64,000 bases of DNA, from NCBI RefSeq assembly GCF_029168945.1, contig NC_083603.1, forward strand, positions 52,586,406-52,650,405, read 5' to 3'. Shown here piece by piece: positions 42,714 through 54,121 of the stretch. The notes under the pieces are model-generated. The model ran no database searches and had not been told where the DNA came from. It was given only the letters and a program-made list of their open reading frames with translations. How positions within the stretch are numbered: the stretch's first letter is position 1; each line of letters opens with the position of its first letter. This DNA is from Cannabis sativa. Taxonomy: Eukaryota; Streptophyta; Magnoliopsida; Rosales; Cannabaceae. The position numbers and the translations under genes were made by a program.

Positions 42714-44424
42714 ATAATTATTAGTACTATATCATAATAAAATTATTTTAGAGTAAATATAATATTTTATACACGTATTATAATTTAGAATAAAATTATT
42801 AATTTTACGTAAGTAAATTTATAAAATATATGTATATATTTTATTAAAATGTAATTATTCTTATATAGAGGTATACTTTGTTAATACGAGACTTAAAAAA
42901 TGTATAGTTAATTACAATTTAGAGGTTATTCTTATTTATAATTGGCCCAAATTGACACTTGATTTTTTCATAACAAATTAAAAGTTATTCTTGAATAGAG
43001 TATTTTTATATAGATGTTCTACTATATAAACTAAGAACACTTCGCGTGTTGTTTATAAATATTTTTAATTATATATATAAAAATCATTTTAAGTACCATT
43101 TCTATCTTAATTCACAATATTATAATAATAATAATAATAATTTACTCAATTAATTTTATAAATATGCCCTCGACTATAATGACTTTATTATTGTTAGGTT
43201 ATTTATGAACCGTGTCTCCTAATCTGAGCATAGATTTTATTTTATTTTTTTGAGTACAATGAGCATAGACTCTTAATGTGTAAAATAATAATAATTATAA
43301 TGTAAAATGAGAAAAATAATACAAAAAAAAAGTAACAATTAGAATAATAAATAGAATATTTTTTTTTCCCGAACTATGCTTTTCTAAACTTTTTTTTTAA
43401 TTTTTTTTTCCGAACTATAACTATCATTGCAAATGCCATTTTTATTTATATCTATTCCTTTTCTTAAATAATTAGCTGACATAGCTGTATTTAAACTAAA
43501 CATTGATATATTCATATAAAAAGAAATTTTTTCCATAAAAAAAAAAAAAAAGTAAAAATTGAGAAATTATTCAAAAATGGGAAGATCTAAAACAAAAAAA
43601 ACATCTAAAAAATTAAAACTCAACATAAAGATTAAAAATATTGTTTAATCCAAAGAAGCGCTAAATATTATAGGAACAAAAGATCAAAAATTGAAAGAAT
43701 TTAAACCAAAAAAAAATAATTTTAAAAAATGAGAAATTTATAAATTCACTATAAAATACTGAATTAATAAAATGGAAATATAAGATGAAGATGCTATAAT
43801 AAAAAATCATTAATTAAAATTAAAATTTTAAATATTAAGAAAGAATAAATATAGTGAACTAAAACCCAAATAAGTGGTAAATATGAAATATCGTATATTT
43901 TTCTTATTTGAATTTTGTTTTTAAAATTATCAATAAATATAATTTTGAATCTGAAATAGATATTTAATAAAGTAATTTACATTTTGTTAGATTATTTTTA
44001 TTTTATTTTTGAATCATCAGTAATCAAAATTTGAATCTGAAATAGATATTTGATAAAATAATTTATGTACTTTTTTTTAGATTGTTCTTAATAAAATATT
44101 TAATTATTAAGATATTTTTGAAAAAAAAGTACTTAATATGATTTTTTGAATAATTAAAATAAAATAATATTAACAATAATTAAAATAAATCATAATATTG
44201 TAATGATTTTGTTGGTGAGGATGGTTATGCGATTTAGTTAGTAATATTTTTTTTTTTGTTTATTATTAGTCAATATAAATTATAAAAAGAAAAAAAATAG
44301 AATTTATATGAGATTTAGCTAGAAATACTTTTTATTAATTTAACTTTAATAAAAAATAGAGCATTTAAAACTAAGATTGCCATGTACACGTGCCCCTCAA
44401 ATTATGCATATATGTTTATGTTGA
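42714..44424. other. AT-rich noncoding stretch
   Basis: A (TAA)n run at 43121-43141, a poly-A at 43538-43552 and two similar segments around GAATCTGAAATAGATATTT (about 43948 and 44033). No gene recognised. Confidence 0.5.
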
Positions 44425-44705
44425 TCTCAATAAGTGATTAACCGATAGCAGGGTCGTATAGATCTGATGTTTGCTACGAGTTGCACACACAAGAATGGAA
44501 AGTAATAAACACACAGATTTGTTATAGAAGTTTTACTCCCTTGTGATAGCGGGTAATGATCTACTCTCATTTTGGTGGTATTGATGCCTAGAGATAATAC
44601 TATTCAGATCGCTATATGTAGGAACTGATATAGCTCTCTATAAGGATACAAAACATGGATCAAGTAGGCAGATCTCTAATGAGAGAGATGAATGGCCTTA
44701 GAGGC

Positions 44706-44768
<63 letters not shown>

Positions 44769-45359
44769 GTTTCAGACTTAGAGTGATTTGGAGGCTAGGT
44801 TAAGATTTTGTGACTTAGCCTTTCTAGGTTAGAGTTAAGGCCTTTATATAGGAAGCCTGAAACCCTAATTTACAATGAAACCCTTAGATATTTATATATA
44901 AATTGATTAAATACAAAAGACTAAACTAACCCTTGAAAGCAGATATTTCCATCAGTTTGCTGGGTTGTTAAGGCCGCGCCAATTCCCAAGTAGCTTGTTG
45001 TCCACATTTTGGGCTACGCATAGAGTCTTGCTAGGTTAGTCCTAGCCACCCATAGACCTATAGGGGAGGTCTGGCCAGCCATGCTCCTACCAGGACCTGG
45101 CAAGTCATGTGTCTGCCACGATCCTGCAGGTCACTATAGCTTTACCAAGAGGAGGCCAGCTTTGTACACCATTTCCTTGTAGAGGCCAAATTCCCTTGGT
45201 CGAATGGAAGCTCCCTTGGTCCAAAAGTTACTTTTTGGCCGGTCAGCTTGTGCCCAGATCCTGACTGGCCTATTTGCTCACTCTGGCCAGCCTATAGGCT
45301 TCTCTTCACCGGCCAAGGATGTTTATATAGCTCCTTGAGGGCTCGCTATATGCATCTAA
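44425..45359 (-). mobile_element. Fragment of an LTR-type or other repeat, family not identified
   Basis: Balanced composition with repeated GGCCAGC/GGCCGGTC words at 45060-45320, quite unlike the AT-rich surroundings. It appears to be continued at 48671 by similar-composition sequence after the copia-derived insertion. I see no open frame. Confidence 0.35.
44708..44762. repeat. (GA)n microsatellite, about 27 units
   Basis: Uninterrupted GAGAGA run. Confidence 0.97.
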
Positions 45360-48300
45360 GCCCAAAGTAAACATATAGGTACAGACACACACTAATTTGG
45401 ATAGATCCTATCATGTTACTAGGTTTATACACAGATGAAAGAAGACTGCAAAATTTACTTGTTACAAATTATTTATTTGACCTATTGACAATTGAACCAT
45501 TGGTTATAATCATATCATTGGATCTGTCAATAAGTTAACTATGGCAATTTAGATCAAACAATAATAGGTTTTATAAAAACAAGTTTTAATAATAAATAAT
45601 ATATTAAACACACACATGCAACAAACTGGATAGTTGGATATAGAATTTATTTAATTTAAATTAATTTTCAAAAAATCTAAATAATAAAATATTATTTTTG
45701 AAAATTAATTAAATTAAAATAAATAATTAATTTAAAATTAAACCTATAAATTCGAAAAATTAGGTTTTCAACAAACCTAAATATCTATTCAAAAATGTCA
45801 ACTAACTTTTCAAAATTTATGTTATTTAAAAAAAACCAAAATAAAATAAAATAATAAATAAATATCATTTCTCTGATTTTATAATTTAATTTAAATAAAA
45901 TAACAAAAATTTAAAGGGTAACAAAATATCTGGTTATATTTTTAAAATTTCCTAGATTAAAATATATCTTATTTTAAATTTCAAATAAAGTCATTTTATA
46001 AAATTAATTAAATAATATATAATATAAAATATCTGACCTTAAATTTAAAAATAAGATAAAATAATCAAATTTTAAAAAATAAGGTAACCAATTAGGCAAA
46101 ATATCAGATTTTATCTATTTTCAAGTTCAAAATCTACTAATATCTAAAATTGATTAATTTTATTTTGATAATTAGATTTAAGATTTGAAAACTAAAAATC
46201 TAAATGCAAAATTGCACAAAAAATTTGAAATTAATTCCATGAAAAGCATGAAAAAATCAAAAAAATTGAAAAAAAAAAAAATTGCATTTGGTGCGGGTGG
46301 TATGCATTGCATACCATCTGTGCGCGCAAGGAAGAGGAGTTGCTGAGGATTACCGCACACGCACCTTGCATTGCAGAATTTCTGCGCGCGTGAGGGGGAT
46401 TCAGACAACATATGGGCGAGTACCTTCCGACAAGCCCCTATCTGAATGTGCGTGCACCCCGAGTGACACTCGGGTGTCCGCGTGTGCATGTAGGCACTCG
46501 TTTCCTATTTTTTTTTTTCAATTTTTCAAAAAATCATAACTAATTCAAATAAAATTGAAATCAAGCTCTATTCAAAAGTAAATTGCTTAATTTTTTCCAT
46601 CCTATCCAAGAAAAATAATTACAGAATGAAATTCTAACTATTTTACGTAAAAAATTTGCAAACATCAAACAATCATCAATAAACACATAGATCAACATGA
46701 ATCACATCCAAATCATACATACATCATTTTAAATCCATATTTCTTGAAAGTAAATCAATTACCATGGCTCTGAGGCCAGTTGTTGGAATATATTTTACCA
46801 GGACCTAGATTTACTAACAAGTATGTTTTTAACATTCTAAATATGAACTTTTAAAACGATAAAAATAAACACATAAAAGGTATGAGAAACCTTACATTGG
46901 TTGCAGCGGAATGATGAAATGACTCATTCCGCTCAGATCTCTAACCCTTGTATCCTTTCTGTAGCAGAGTATCACCAAGATTTGAGCCCAAAACTCCTTC
47001 AGTTGTTTGGATTCTTCACAGTCTTACACACTATGATTGAAGACTAACTTGCTATGGGTAGGCATGTACTCAATCACTAAAGCTTGAATTTTAATGGGGA
47101 AGAAGACTATATGATTTCAAATTAGAAGAGAGAAAAGAAGAAGAAGAAGTCTCAAACTCTCTAGTTGTCTGACAAGAAGAAAACTAGGTCAACAGTCATT
47201 AGTTGGATTTTGAGACCATTCTTTTCTTTTTATATTAATTCACTTAGGGTTAGGATTGAATTATTTGGAATAAAAAATGATAAAATAATAGCAAAAATAA
47301 GAGTTAGTTGCCGACCTTATTTGGGTCCATCACTAGTTAGATTTTTACCATTTTTCTCAACCATTTATCTATTTTTTACAAATACCACTTTTTGTAATTT
47401 TAATCCTATAAATGCCAAAACTATTTATTTAATAATTAGTTATCAAATAAAATTGTCATTTACAATATTTATTAATTAGACTCCACAAAGTCTCTTAATT
47501 AACAAATAAACCCTAAAATTCTATTTCTTCACAATCAAGCCATAACTTAGTGAAAATTCATAAACTAGACATAGTCTAATTTTAGAATTATAATTGATTA
47601 ATTAAAATCAATTAACTGAGTCTTACAAGCAGTTTGTCTCAACTAGTATGGGGACCATGGGCCTATATACCCGAGCTTCCAATAAGCATATCTAGAATTT
47701 ACCAAGTAAATTCCCTAACTTATTGATTCCTCCTTGCACGACTATAGATTTGGAATTGCACTCTCAATTATATAGAAAGCTCTATATGTTCCACGATATA
47801 GATATGCTATAAATTATCTACTTGTTATAATCTTAATAATCAATGATCCTCTATAGATGATTTACATTGAGTAGGGAAAAATTTACCATTACACCCTTAA
47901 ATGTATTTTATCCTTAAAACACTTAGCTACCTATAAATGATATTTCAATGAACTAATATAATCACTAAAATGAGCGCTCTATCATTTATCTCTATTAAAG
48001 CCAAGCTCGAAGGAAATCATCATTTCACTTCTATGTTCATATAAAAGCTATAAATTCCATATCTATGATTAGTGCTCCCACTCAATTGAAAGACCATGTC
48101 CTTAATCTATATGTCACAAGAAGATTCATTGGTCGACTTTAACGAACAGATTGAAGAACACAAATAATACAATTGAACTAAAACCTAACCATCTCAGGAT
48201 TGAGATCATTTGATCTAAGATCAACTAGGTGATATTGAATTGAATAGATATTACGGTAAGTTTATCATATCTAGTTCAAGTTCAATATCAGTCCCTTCCG

Positions 48301-48670
48301 ATGCATACTCCATACATCCAACCCAAGTTTACTTTAACAATGCCCTGGAAAGGACATAGCACTTACCCAAGATGCAAGTAAACTACATTGTAGATTATCC
48401 TATCAGTTAAACCATGTGTACTGATAAATCATAGGAATACATTTAATCACACAATCTTGATTACTTTCCACTGTGTTGATAGCATAATAAACAAGAATAT
48501 CAGTGTGATAAGGATTTGGATGAATTTATAAATCAAATAAATAAATGATTGATCACATGAACCAAATAACACATTAAACAAGTAATGAAATTAAATCTGT
48601 TTCTTTATTGATAATTGAATAGAAAAGATTACATTGAAATATAGTTTTATTTACGGCACAAACCCCAACA
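45360..48670 (-). mobile_element. Second copy of the copia-derived family: leader plus one LTR, truncated
   Basis: 46781-48670 is an LTR of 1890 bp (TGTTGGAATA...CCCCAACA), clearly diverged but alignable to the 1896-bp LTRs of 14301-24395. The part 45380-46780 matches the leader-side interior of that element (phrases such as GATCCTATCATGTTACTAG). The primer site is mutated (TGGCCTCAGAGCC on the minus strand, 46776-46764). The 3' LTR and the pol side are absent. TCTAA at 45355-45359 and TCTAG at 48671-48675 are similar flanks but not a clean duplication. Confidence 0.82.
46280..46505. repeat. GC-rich island with palindromes in the leader of the second copy
   Basis: GGTATGCATTGCATACC (46299-46315) and CCCGAGTGACACTCGGG (46458-46474) are near-perfect palindromes with a single central base. 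The island is flanked by AT-rich family sequence on both sides. Open frames across it on both strands are not supported as genes. Confidence 0.75.
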
Positions 48671-49440
48671 TCTAGATGTCTGAAGTGATCAGTTTCACTT
48701 TGGCAATTGCCATTTTGGGTGTTTCCACCCACTCTCGGTCCTTGTGGGTTGAAGATTGACCTCTGGGCACCTTGCTCCCCTTGGTAGGAAGTGCTGTCTT
48801 TTGGATGGCCAAGGGCGCTTTTGCTGGTCGCTCACCAACCATGGGCTATACAATGAGGGGTGTTGCTGTGCTAGAGATCCCTAGCTAACCCCCTATGTCG
48901 TTGGTCGCTAGGATTTGGCTATTCTCGTCATTAGGCCTTTGAGGAAAGGTCTGTCCTCCCTCTGGAAAGGGAAGATGTGTCCCAGTTCTTGAGGAACTAG
49001 GTTGGTCAGCTTATCGATAGACCCTCCTTGATCTATCAACGAGTCTTCCTTAAAGTGGATCTTTGATGAGATCCTGTCCTCTCCCATCGGTTCTGTCATT
49101 GAATCGCTTGATCATATTGTTGGCCTCTCAGTTGCAGCGGTCCAATTTTGCTTGTGAGATCAAATGATGTACTCTGGGTCATCCATCCATCTTAGGAATT
49201 CGCATCTCTGCTGAGCGAATCCATCACAATCAGCAGCATGTGGTTCTTAAACTAGGCTTACTTGGCTTAGGGCTTCTCTGAGTCTGGCCAACTCGAGATC
49301 CTCTCCTAAGTCCACATGAGGCTCACCAATCGCGGGCTTGCCAACTCCTAGTCCTATTTCTCTAGCGTAATACTGAAGACAAGATCCGGTTGTTGTTCCC
49401 AAGGGTTGTGGCCCACGAGTCCTTCCTTCAGTGGGCAACT
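48671..49440 (-). pseudogene. Probable gypsy gag N-terminal fragment
   Basis: On the minus strand an ATG at 49438 opens 63 codons (MPTEGRTRGPQPLGTTTGS, then EDLELARLREALSQV), followed after stops by QGGSIDKLTNLV and ELGHIFPFQREDRPF near 49020-48920. The Leu/Arg/Glu-rich helix resembles the start of Tat-type gypsy gag proteins, but I see no zinc knuckle or pol motif, so the call is tentative. Confidence 0.35.
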
Positions 49441-49656
49441 ATAAATAACAAATTACAAGTTTATAGCATTTTATCAGATTGTTAATAAACAATGAACACC
49501 CTTGATCAAATAAAATAAAATATTTTTCCTAGCAAAAAATTAAGACCAAATATTACTAGTAAAAATATACCATCAATTTACAGAAAATCAGTTAAATCTA
49601 GAAAAAGGCAAATGAAAGAGTTTACCAAACTTACTTTCTATAATCATACAGATCCA
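49441..49656. other. AT-rich noncoding
   Basis: Nothing recognised. Confidence 0.4.
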
Positions 49657-50118
49657 AAACCACCATATAACACTATTTTGAATCTTAAAAAAAAAAGAAG
49701 ACTACACAGGACACATAATATGTGAATCAACAAATATTTAATAAGTGCCAAATAAGAAATCCTTCACATCTACCTAAAGGAATCTATATATATAAGCTAT
49801 ATGGATTCCATCTCATCTTCCTATCAAGACACACAATAATTGTAATCTAAAATAAAGTGAAAATAAATTAAAACCACCATATAACACTATTTTGAATCGT
49901 AAAATAAAAAATAAAAAAAAATGACTAACAAGAAGACTACATAGTACACATAACATGTGAATCAACATATATTTAATAGGTGCCAAATAAGAATTCCTTC
50001 ACATCTACCTAAAAGAATCTATACATTTATATATATATAAGCTATATGAATTCCATCTCGTCTTCCTATCAAGACACACAATAATTGTAATCTCAAATAA
50101 AGTTAAAATAAATTAAAC
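49657..50118. repeat. Tandem duplication, unit about 214-248 bp
   Basis: ACCACCATATAACACTATTT begins each unit (49659 and 49873), and both contain GTGAATCAACA, TTCACATCTACCTAAA and CTATCAAGACACACAATAAT in the same order. Unit two carries extra bases after its first 30 nt and a longer TA tract. Confidence 0.88.
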
Positions 50119-50461
50119 ATCTTACACCAGAATAGGATCACGATGCAACTCTTATTCAACACATAAAGAACACTAGCATAAAATATTATTCTTTTTAATT
50201 TTCCACCATCTAAATTCTTTCCTAAACAATAATTATACTTTAAACTGTGTATATAAGAGAATAGTCACATTAATTATAAGAGTAAAGCCATCAGTAACCC
50301 CATATCAAATTTTCTAACGAAATCATCTAATGCCTTATTTATTTTATATTAAATTAACATTTTTATAATATCTTATTTATCATTAAAAAAACTATAATTA
50401 AATAGTCCATAAAGAATTAATTATATTGATATTTTTAAAATATGCATTAAACGTTGAATCT
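50119..50461. other. AT-rich noncoding
   Basis: Nothing recognised. Confidence 0.4.
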
Positions 50462-51028
50462 AGAATGAGAGTGAATTTTCAGTAGCTTTTTTAACAGCTT
50501 TAGGCTTGTCCCCTTGCTGTTTTTTCCTCCAGTCTACAGGTTTCCCTTTGTTGCAATTTGAAACCGAATGACCAAGCAAGTCACAAGCCGCACATTTGGT
50601 TGGCAGCCACTCATATTAAACCGGTTGTTCAATCAGTTGCTTCTTATCATTAACAAAGGCAATTGTTCTCGGAGGTTCATCCTTAATCTCAACATCCACA
50701 AACACTCTAGCATACTTGATCATGGATCTCTCAAGAGTTATTTTATCAGCCATGATAGGCTTTCTAATAGTGCTAACAAGAGCACTCAAATTCTTCTTTC
50801 CCCAGTATTGGAGCCCTAAACCGTTCAACCTTACCCACACAAGGACCGATTTGACCATTCGGGTTATGTCCATATCCTCTGACCATTGTCTTAGTATCAT
50901 TGGCTTTCTATCAAATGAGGAAAAACCAGTTGGGAACTTGGGCAATGTAATGGAAACAGAAAAGAGTGATGTTGATGGAAAAACAGAGAAAGGGTTGATT
51001 GATATTGAGGAAACAGGGGCTACCACAA
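50462..51028 (-). pseudogene. LINE ORF1 fragment (DUF4283 / CCHC type)
   Basis: On the minus strand: ILRQWSEDMDITRMVKSVL, VWVRLNGLGLQYWGKKNLS, GKP-type MADKITLERSMIKYARVFVD, then after a stop at about 50617 the knuckle CAACDLLGHSVSNC (near 50590-50545) and a Lys-rich end. This is the nucleic-acid-binding ORF1 product of plant LINEs. The N-terminus is lost where it abuts an LTR fragment at 51028, and there is no ORF2 downstream. Confidence 0.72.
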
Positions 51029-51140
51029 CGATCTTAGATCTACTCACAAGTATGTTGATTAACACCCTAAATATGAACTTCTAAAACAATTATAAAATTA
51101 AACACATAAAAAGTATGAGAAACCTTACGTTGGGTGCAGC
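51029..51140 (-). repeat. LTR fragment of the copia-derived family
   Basis: CGATCTTAGATCTACTCACA through CTTACGTTGGGTGCAGC matches about 110 bp near one end of the LTR at 14301 and 22500. It is cut on the left by LINE ORF1 and on the right by the Cassandra element at 51141. Confidence 0.85.
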
Positions 51141-51308
51141 TGTAACGTCCCCGCTTCAAGCCTCCATTGGGCCCTTACACCCACGGACTAATGGCTCTTA
51201 TACACGAGTACGCCACTCTGACTGCTTCCTGGATTGATGACTGACCCTACAGACCAACACAAGTGTTTCCAGCGTGCTTTGTCCTCACTCACACGCATCC
51301 TGGGAAAA

Positions 51309-51362
51309 CTTCCCAGGAGGTCACCCATCCTTGAAATTACTCCAAGCCAAGCACGCTTAACT
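51309..51362 (-). promoter_or_regulatory. 5S rRNA-like pol III internal promoter, first LTR
   Basis: Minus-strand AGTTAAGCGTGCTTGG (51362-51347) is the 5S A box and GGATGGGTGACCTCCTGGGA (51330-51311) the C box, in 5S order. The spacer differs from true 5S and is longer than usual by a few bases. Confidence 0.88.
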
Positions 51363-51812
51363 ATGGAGTTCTTTCGAGATGGGCTACCGAAAAACAAGAT
51401 GCACCTTGTTGATATAGGTAGTACCAATCAATCCATTTAAGCTCTCATCAACTGTGTAGTCCCATACCTACACAGTCTCAGAATCATCCCACTTGACCTT
51501 CCCCAGGCGATGTGGGATTGCACAGCTTACCCGGTATTTCCCCTTACGGATCACGGGACTACTGACTGTCACAATCACCCCCCTTACGGGGTCCGACGTC
51601 CTCGTCGACCACACTTCCGGCTGGGTCAAGGCTCTGATACCATTTGTAACGTCCCCGCTTCAAGCCTCCATTGGGCCCTTACACCCACGGACTAATGGCT
51701 CTTATACACGAGTACGCCACTCTGACTGCTTCCTGGATTGATGACTGACCCTACAGACCAACACAAGTGTTTCCAGCGTGCTTTGTCCTCACTCACACGC
51801 ATCCTGGGAAAA

Positions 51813-51866
51813 CTTCCCAGGAGGTCACCCATCCTTGAAATTACTCCAAGCCAAGCACGCTTAACT
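51813..51866 (-). promoter_or_regulatory. 5S rRNA-like pol III internal promoter, second LTR
   Basis: Same A and C boxes 504 bp downstream (A box 51866-51851, C box 51834-51813). Confidence 0.88.
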
Positions 51867-52075
51867 ATGGAGTTCTTTCGAGATGGGCTACCGAAAAACA
51901 AGATGCACCTTGTTGATATAGGTAGTACCAATCAATCCATTTAAGCTCTCATCAACTGTGTAGTCCCATACCTACACAGTCTCAGAATCATCCCACTTGA
52001 CCTTCCTCAGGCGATGTGGGATTGCACAGCTTACCCGGTATTTCCCCTTACGGATCACGGGACTACTGACTGTCA

Positions 52076-52523
52076 TTATTGTGGAAGAGGGAGTGGGATT
52101 ATCCTCTACTTGAGTGGAAGAGGACGGAACATTAGAAGGTATTATATGTGCAAGCATTTCCTCCAATACTACTTTACTTTGTGGTTTGAAATTCTTAATA
52201 TAGTCATCTTCAAGGAAAGTGGCGCTTGTGGAAACGAACACTTTATCATCCTTGCGACTATAAAATAGTCCACCCCTAGTCTCTTTAGAATTCCCGACAA
52301 ACATGCAAACTTCAGTTCGCTTTTCAAGTTTGCCATCTTTCTTTCTTAAGACATGAGCAGGGCACCCCCAGATTCTATAATGGCGTAAACTAGGTGTACG
52401 ACCATTCTATAGTTCTAAAGGTGTCTTAGGGACTGATTTAGATGGAACAACATTTAAAATGTCAGTTGCCATCTGAATTGCATATCCCCAAAAGGACGTA
52501 GGTAGAGTTGAGTAACTAAGCAT
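52076..52523 (-). pseudogene. Copia integrase C-terminus to pre-RT linker fragment
   Basis: On the minus strand: MLSYSTLPTSFWGYAIQMA, DILNVVPSKSVPKTP, YRIWGCPAHVLRKKDGKLE and MFVGNSKETRGGLFYSRKD, then KVFVSTSATFLEDD. This is the well-conserved end of copia integrase and the following linker. One stop interrupts it (after KTPLEL, about 52407) and both ends are truncated, by Cassandra at 52076 and by gypsy LTR sequence at about 52523. Confidence 0.85.
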
Positions 52524-52583
52524 GGAACCGGAACCGGAATTCCTGCGAGGAACCGGAATTCCTGAATTGCCATCTGAATTTTG

Positions 52584-53840
52584 CCTGCGAGGAACTGGAA
52601 TTCCGGTTGTGCATCTGGAATTCCGTATGGGTTTTGAAAATTCCCAAAACCAGAATTCCGGTTGGACAACCGGTCTGCCGGTTGGGTGACTTTCAGAAAC
52701 CCTAGTTTTCCTCATTTTTATGTTATTTGGGGTATTGCCATGCTTTTTATCGATAGGGAAACTTTTAGTTCCTAGTTTAAGTTCCCGGGAAGTGATTTAG
52801 CGTATCACTTATAGTGTTGTGATTTTTATGGTTTAGTAGCCTGTAATCCACCGTGCAGATAGTTCCAGTCAGGTTGGCCGGCACACCTGAATTCGGAATT
52901 GAGGTAAGATTAGTATAACAGTATGCATATGTAGATTACATGTTTAGCGTGCATGTTAGGAAGCCTGTTAGATTACATTAGATATGTATGTTGGCTTCGA
53001 ACCATCCGACTGTGTCACATCGGTATAGGCTGGAGTATGACCAGCAGCTGGAGTATGACCAGTATGACCAAGTATAGGCTGACACTGTATCACATCGGCA
53101 TAGGCTAGGGTATGACTAGCGAGCAGGGTATGACCGATTAATGCCGAGTATAGGCTGATACTTAGGTTGGTGGTTCCGTACTATTTGACGTATCACATCG
53201 GTACAGGCTAGAGTATGACTAGCAGCTGGAGTATGACCAGTTCGACCGAGTATAGGCTGATACTGTAACACATCGGTACAGGCTGGAGTATGACCAGCAG
53301 CTGGAGTATGACCAATTCGACCGAGTATAGGCTGTTACTTGTCAATAGAATCGTCCCTATGAACGTTCAGGACTCAGTATCGTGTTGGACACGGCAGTTA
53401 GGGTTATGGTCAGGGGTATGGGCGTCTGATCATGACCGGGATTTATGTATGAGTATTATTATGCTTTTCTTACTGAGTCTGTCGACTCACAGTGCTATGT
53501 TTATGTGTAGGTAAGGGCAAGGCTAGAGCTGATGGACCGTGAGCGAGCCGGTGAAGATTGTACATGTCGGGGCGGTTAGGCTTGGAGGGTACGATCATCG
53601 GGACAGCGAGGCTATTTTTGTAATTAGTCGCTAGGCGACAAGTTTTTTGTATAGACAGTAAACTTTTGTAAATGGTTTTGTAATCAGGATCCCGAGTATT
53701 TTGTATAAATATTTTACAAGTTTAATTAAAAAGCAAAAATTTTAATTAATCATGTTTTCCATAAACCTTGTTGATTAGCAACGAGCTGCACAGCATGTTT
53801 AAAAATCACGTAATACGCCTATGCTAGTTAGGGTGTTACA
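52584..53840 (+). repeat. Truncated 5' LTR of the gypsy element
   Basis: Matches 59914-61156 of the 3' LTR at high identity. The 60 bp to its left (52524-52583) hold extra scrambled copies of CTGCGAGGAACCGGAATTCC and GCCATCTGAATT, the latter also present in the adjacent copia piece at about 52468. Confidence 0.88.
53020..53345 (+). repeat. Imperfect minisatellite inside the gypsy LTR (also at 60350-60670)
   Basis: About four loose units built from CACATCGGTACAGGCT, GGAGTATGACCAGCAGCTGG and CGAGTATAGGCTGATACT. The copy in the 3' LTR shows small differences in unit content. Confidence 0.82.
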
Positions 53841-54121
53841 ATTTGGTATCAGAGCCGCCAGGTTGTCTTCCGAAGATCGTCACGACATGTACAATCATCA
53901 TCAGCAGTTAGCTCATTTTACGGTTCAGTAAGCTTTTATTGCTTTAGTAGTTTATTTAATTTTTATGAAATAAGAAAAGCCTGATAGGAAGCATGTTAGT
54001 AGCCTGATAGTAGAATAGGCGCAAGTTTCGTTTTTAATTTCCAAATTAAGCGGCATTAATAAGCTCTCCTTGGACACGACCTGATATGCCAACTCTTGGT
54101 TTTGCAGGAGATTCCGACTAG

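Larger units (their letters stand above)
51141..52075 (-). mobile_element. Cassandra-type TRIM with 5S-derived LTRs
   Basis: Two 431-bp LTRs (51141-51571, 51645-52075) with TGTAAC...GTCA ends, differing by only one base that I noticed, separated by 73 bp. On the minus strand the internal part begins two bases inside the LTR with TGGTATCAGAGCC (51642-51630) and ends at a purine tract (AAGGGGGG) next to the other LTR. The LTRs contain 5S rRNA promoter sequence, the hallmark of Cassandra. It encodes nothing and depends on other elements. Flanking pentamers GCAGC and TTATT do not match. Confidence 0.93.

Noticed and set aside
46178..46539. Cys-rich frames of 85 and 103 codons on opposite strands
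   Set aside because: They cross the variable GC-rich island, overlap each other, and are not conserved in the sibling copies.
45355..48675. Target duplication TCTAA/TCTAG around the second copia-derived copy
   Set aside because: The pentamers differ and the left edge is not an LTR end, so it cannot be a normal integration footprint.
51309..51362. Possible 5S rRNA gene array
   Set aside because: Only the promoter half matches 5S, the units are LTRs with a primer site between them, and the spacing is that of Cassandra.
51188..51931. Two identical 79-codon minus-strand frames
   Set aside because: They are the two Cassandra LTRs read through their 5S-like part; TRIM elements are noncoding.
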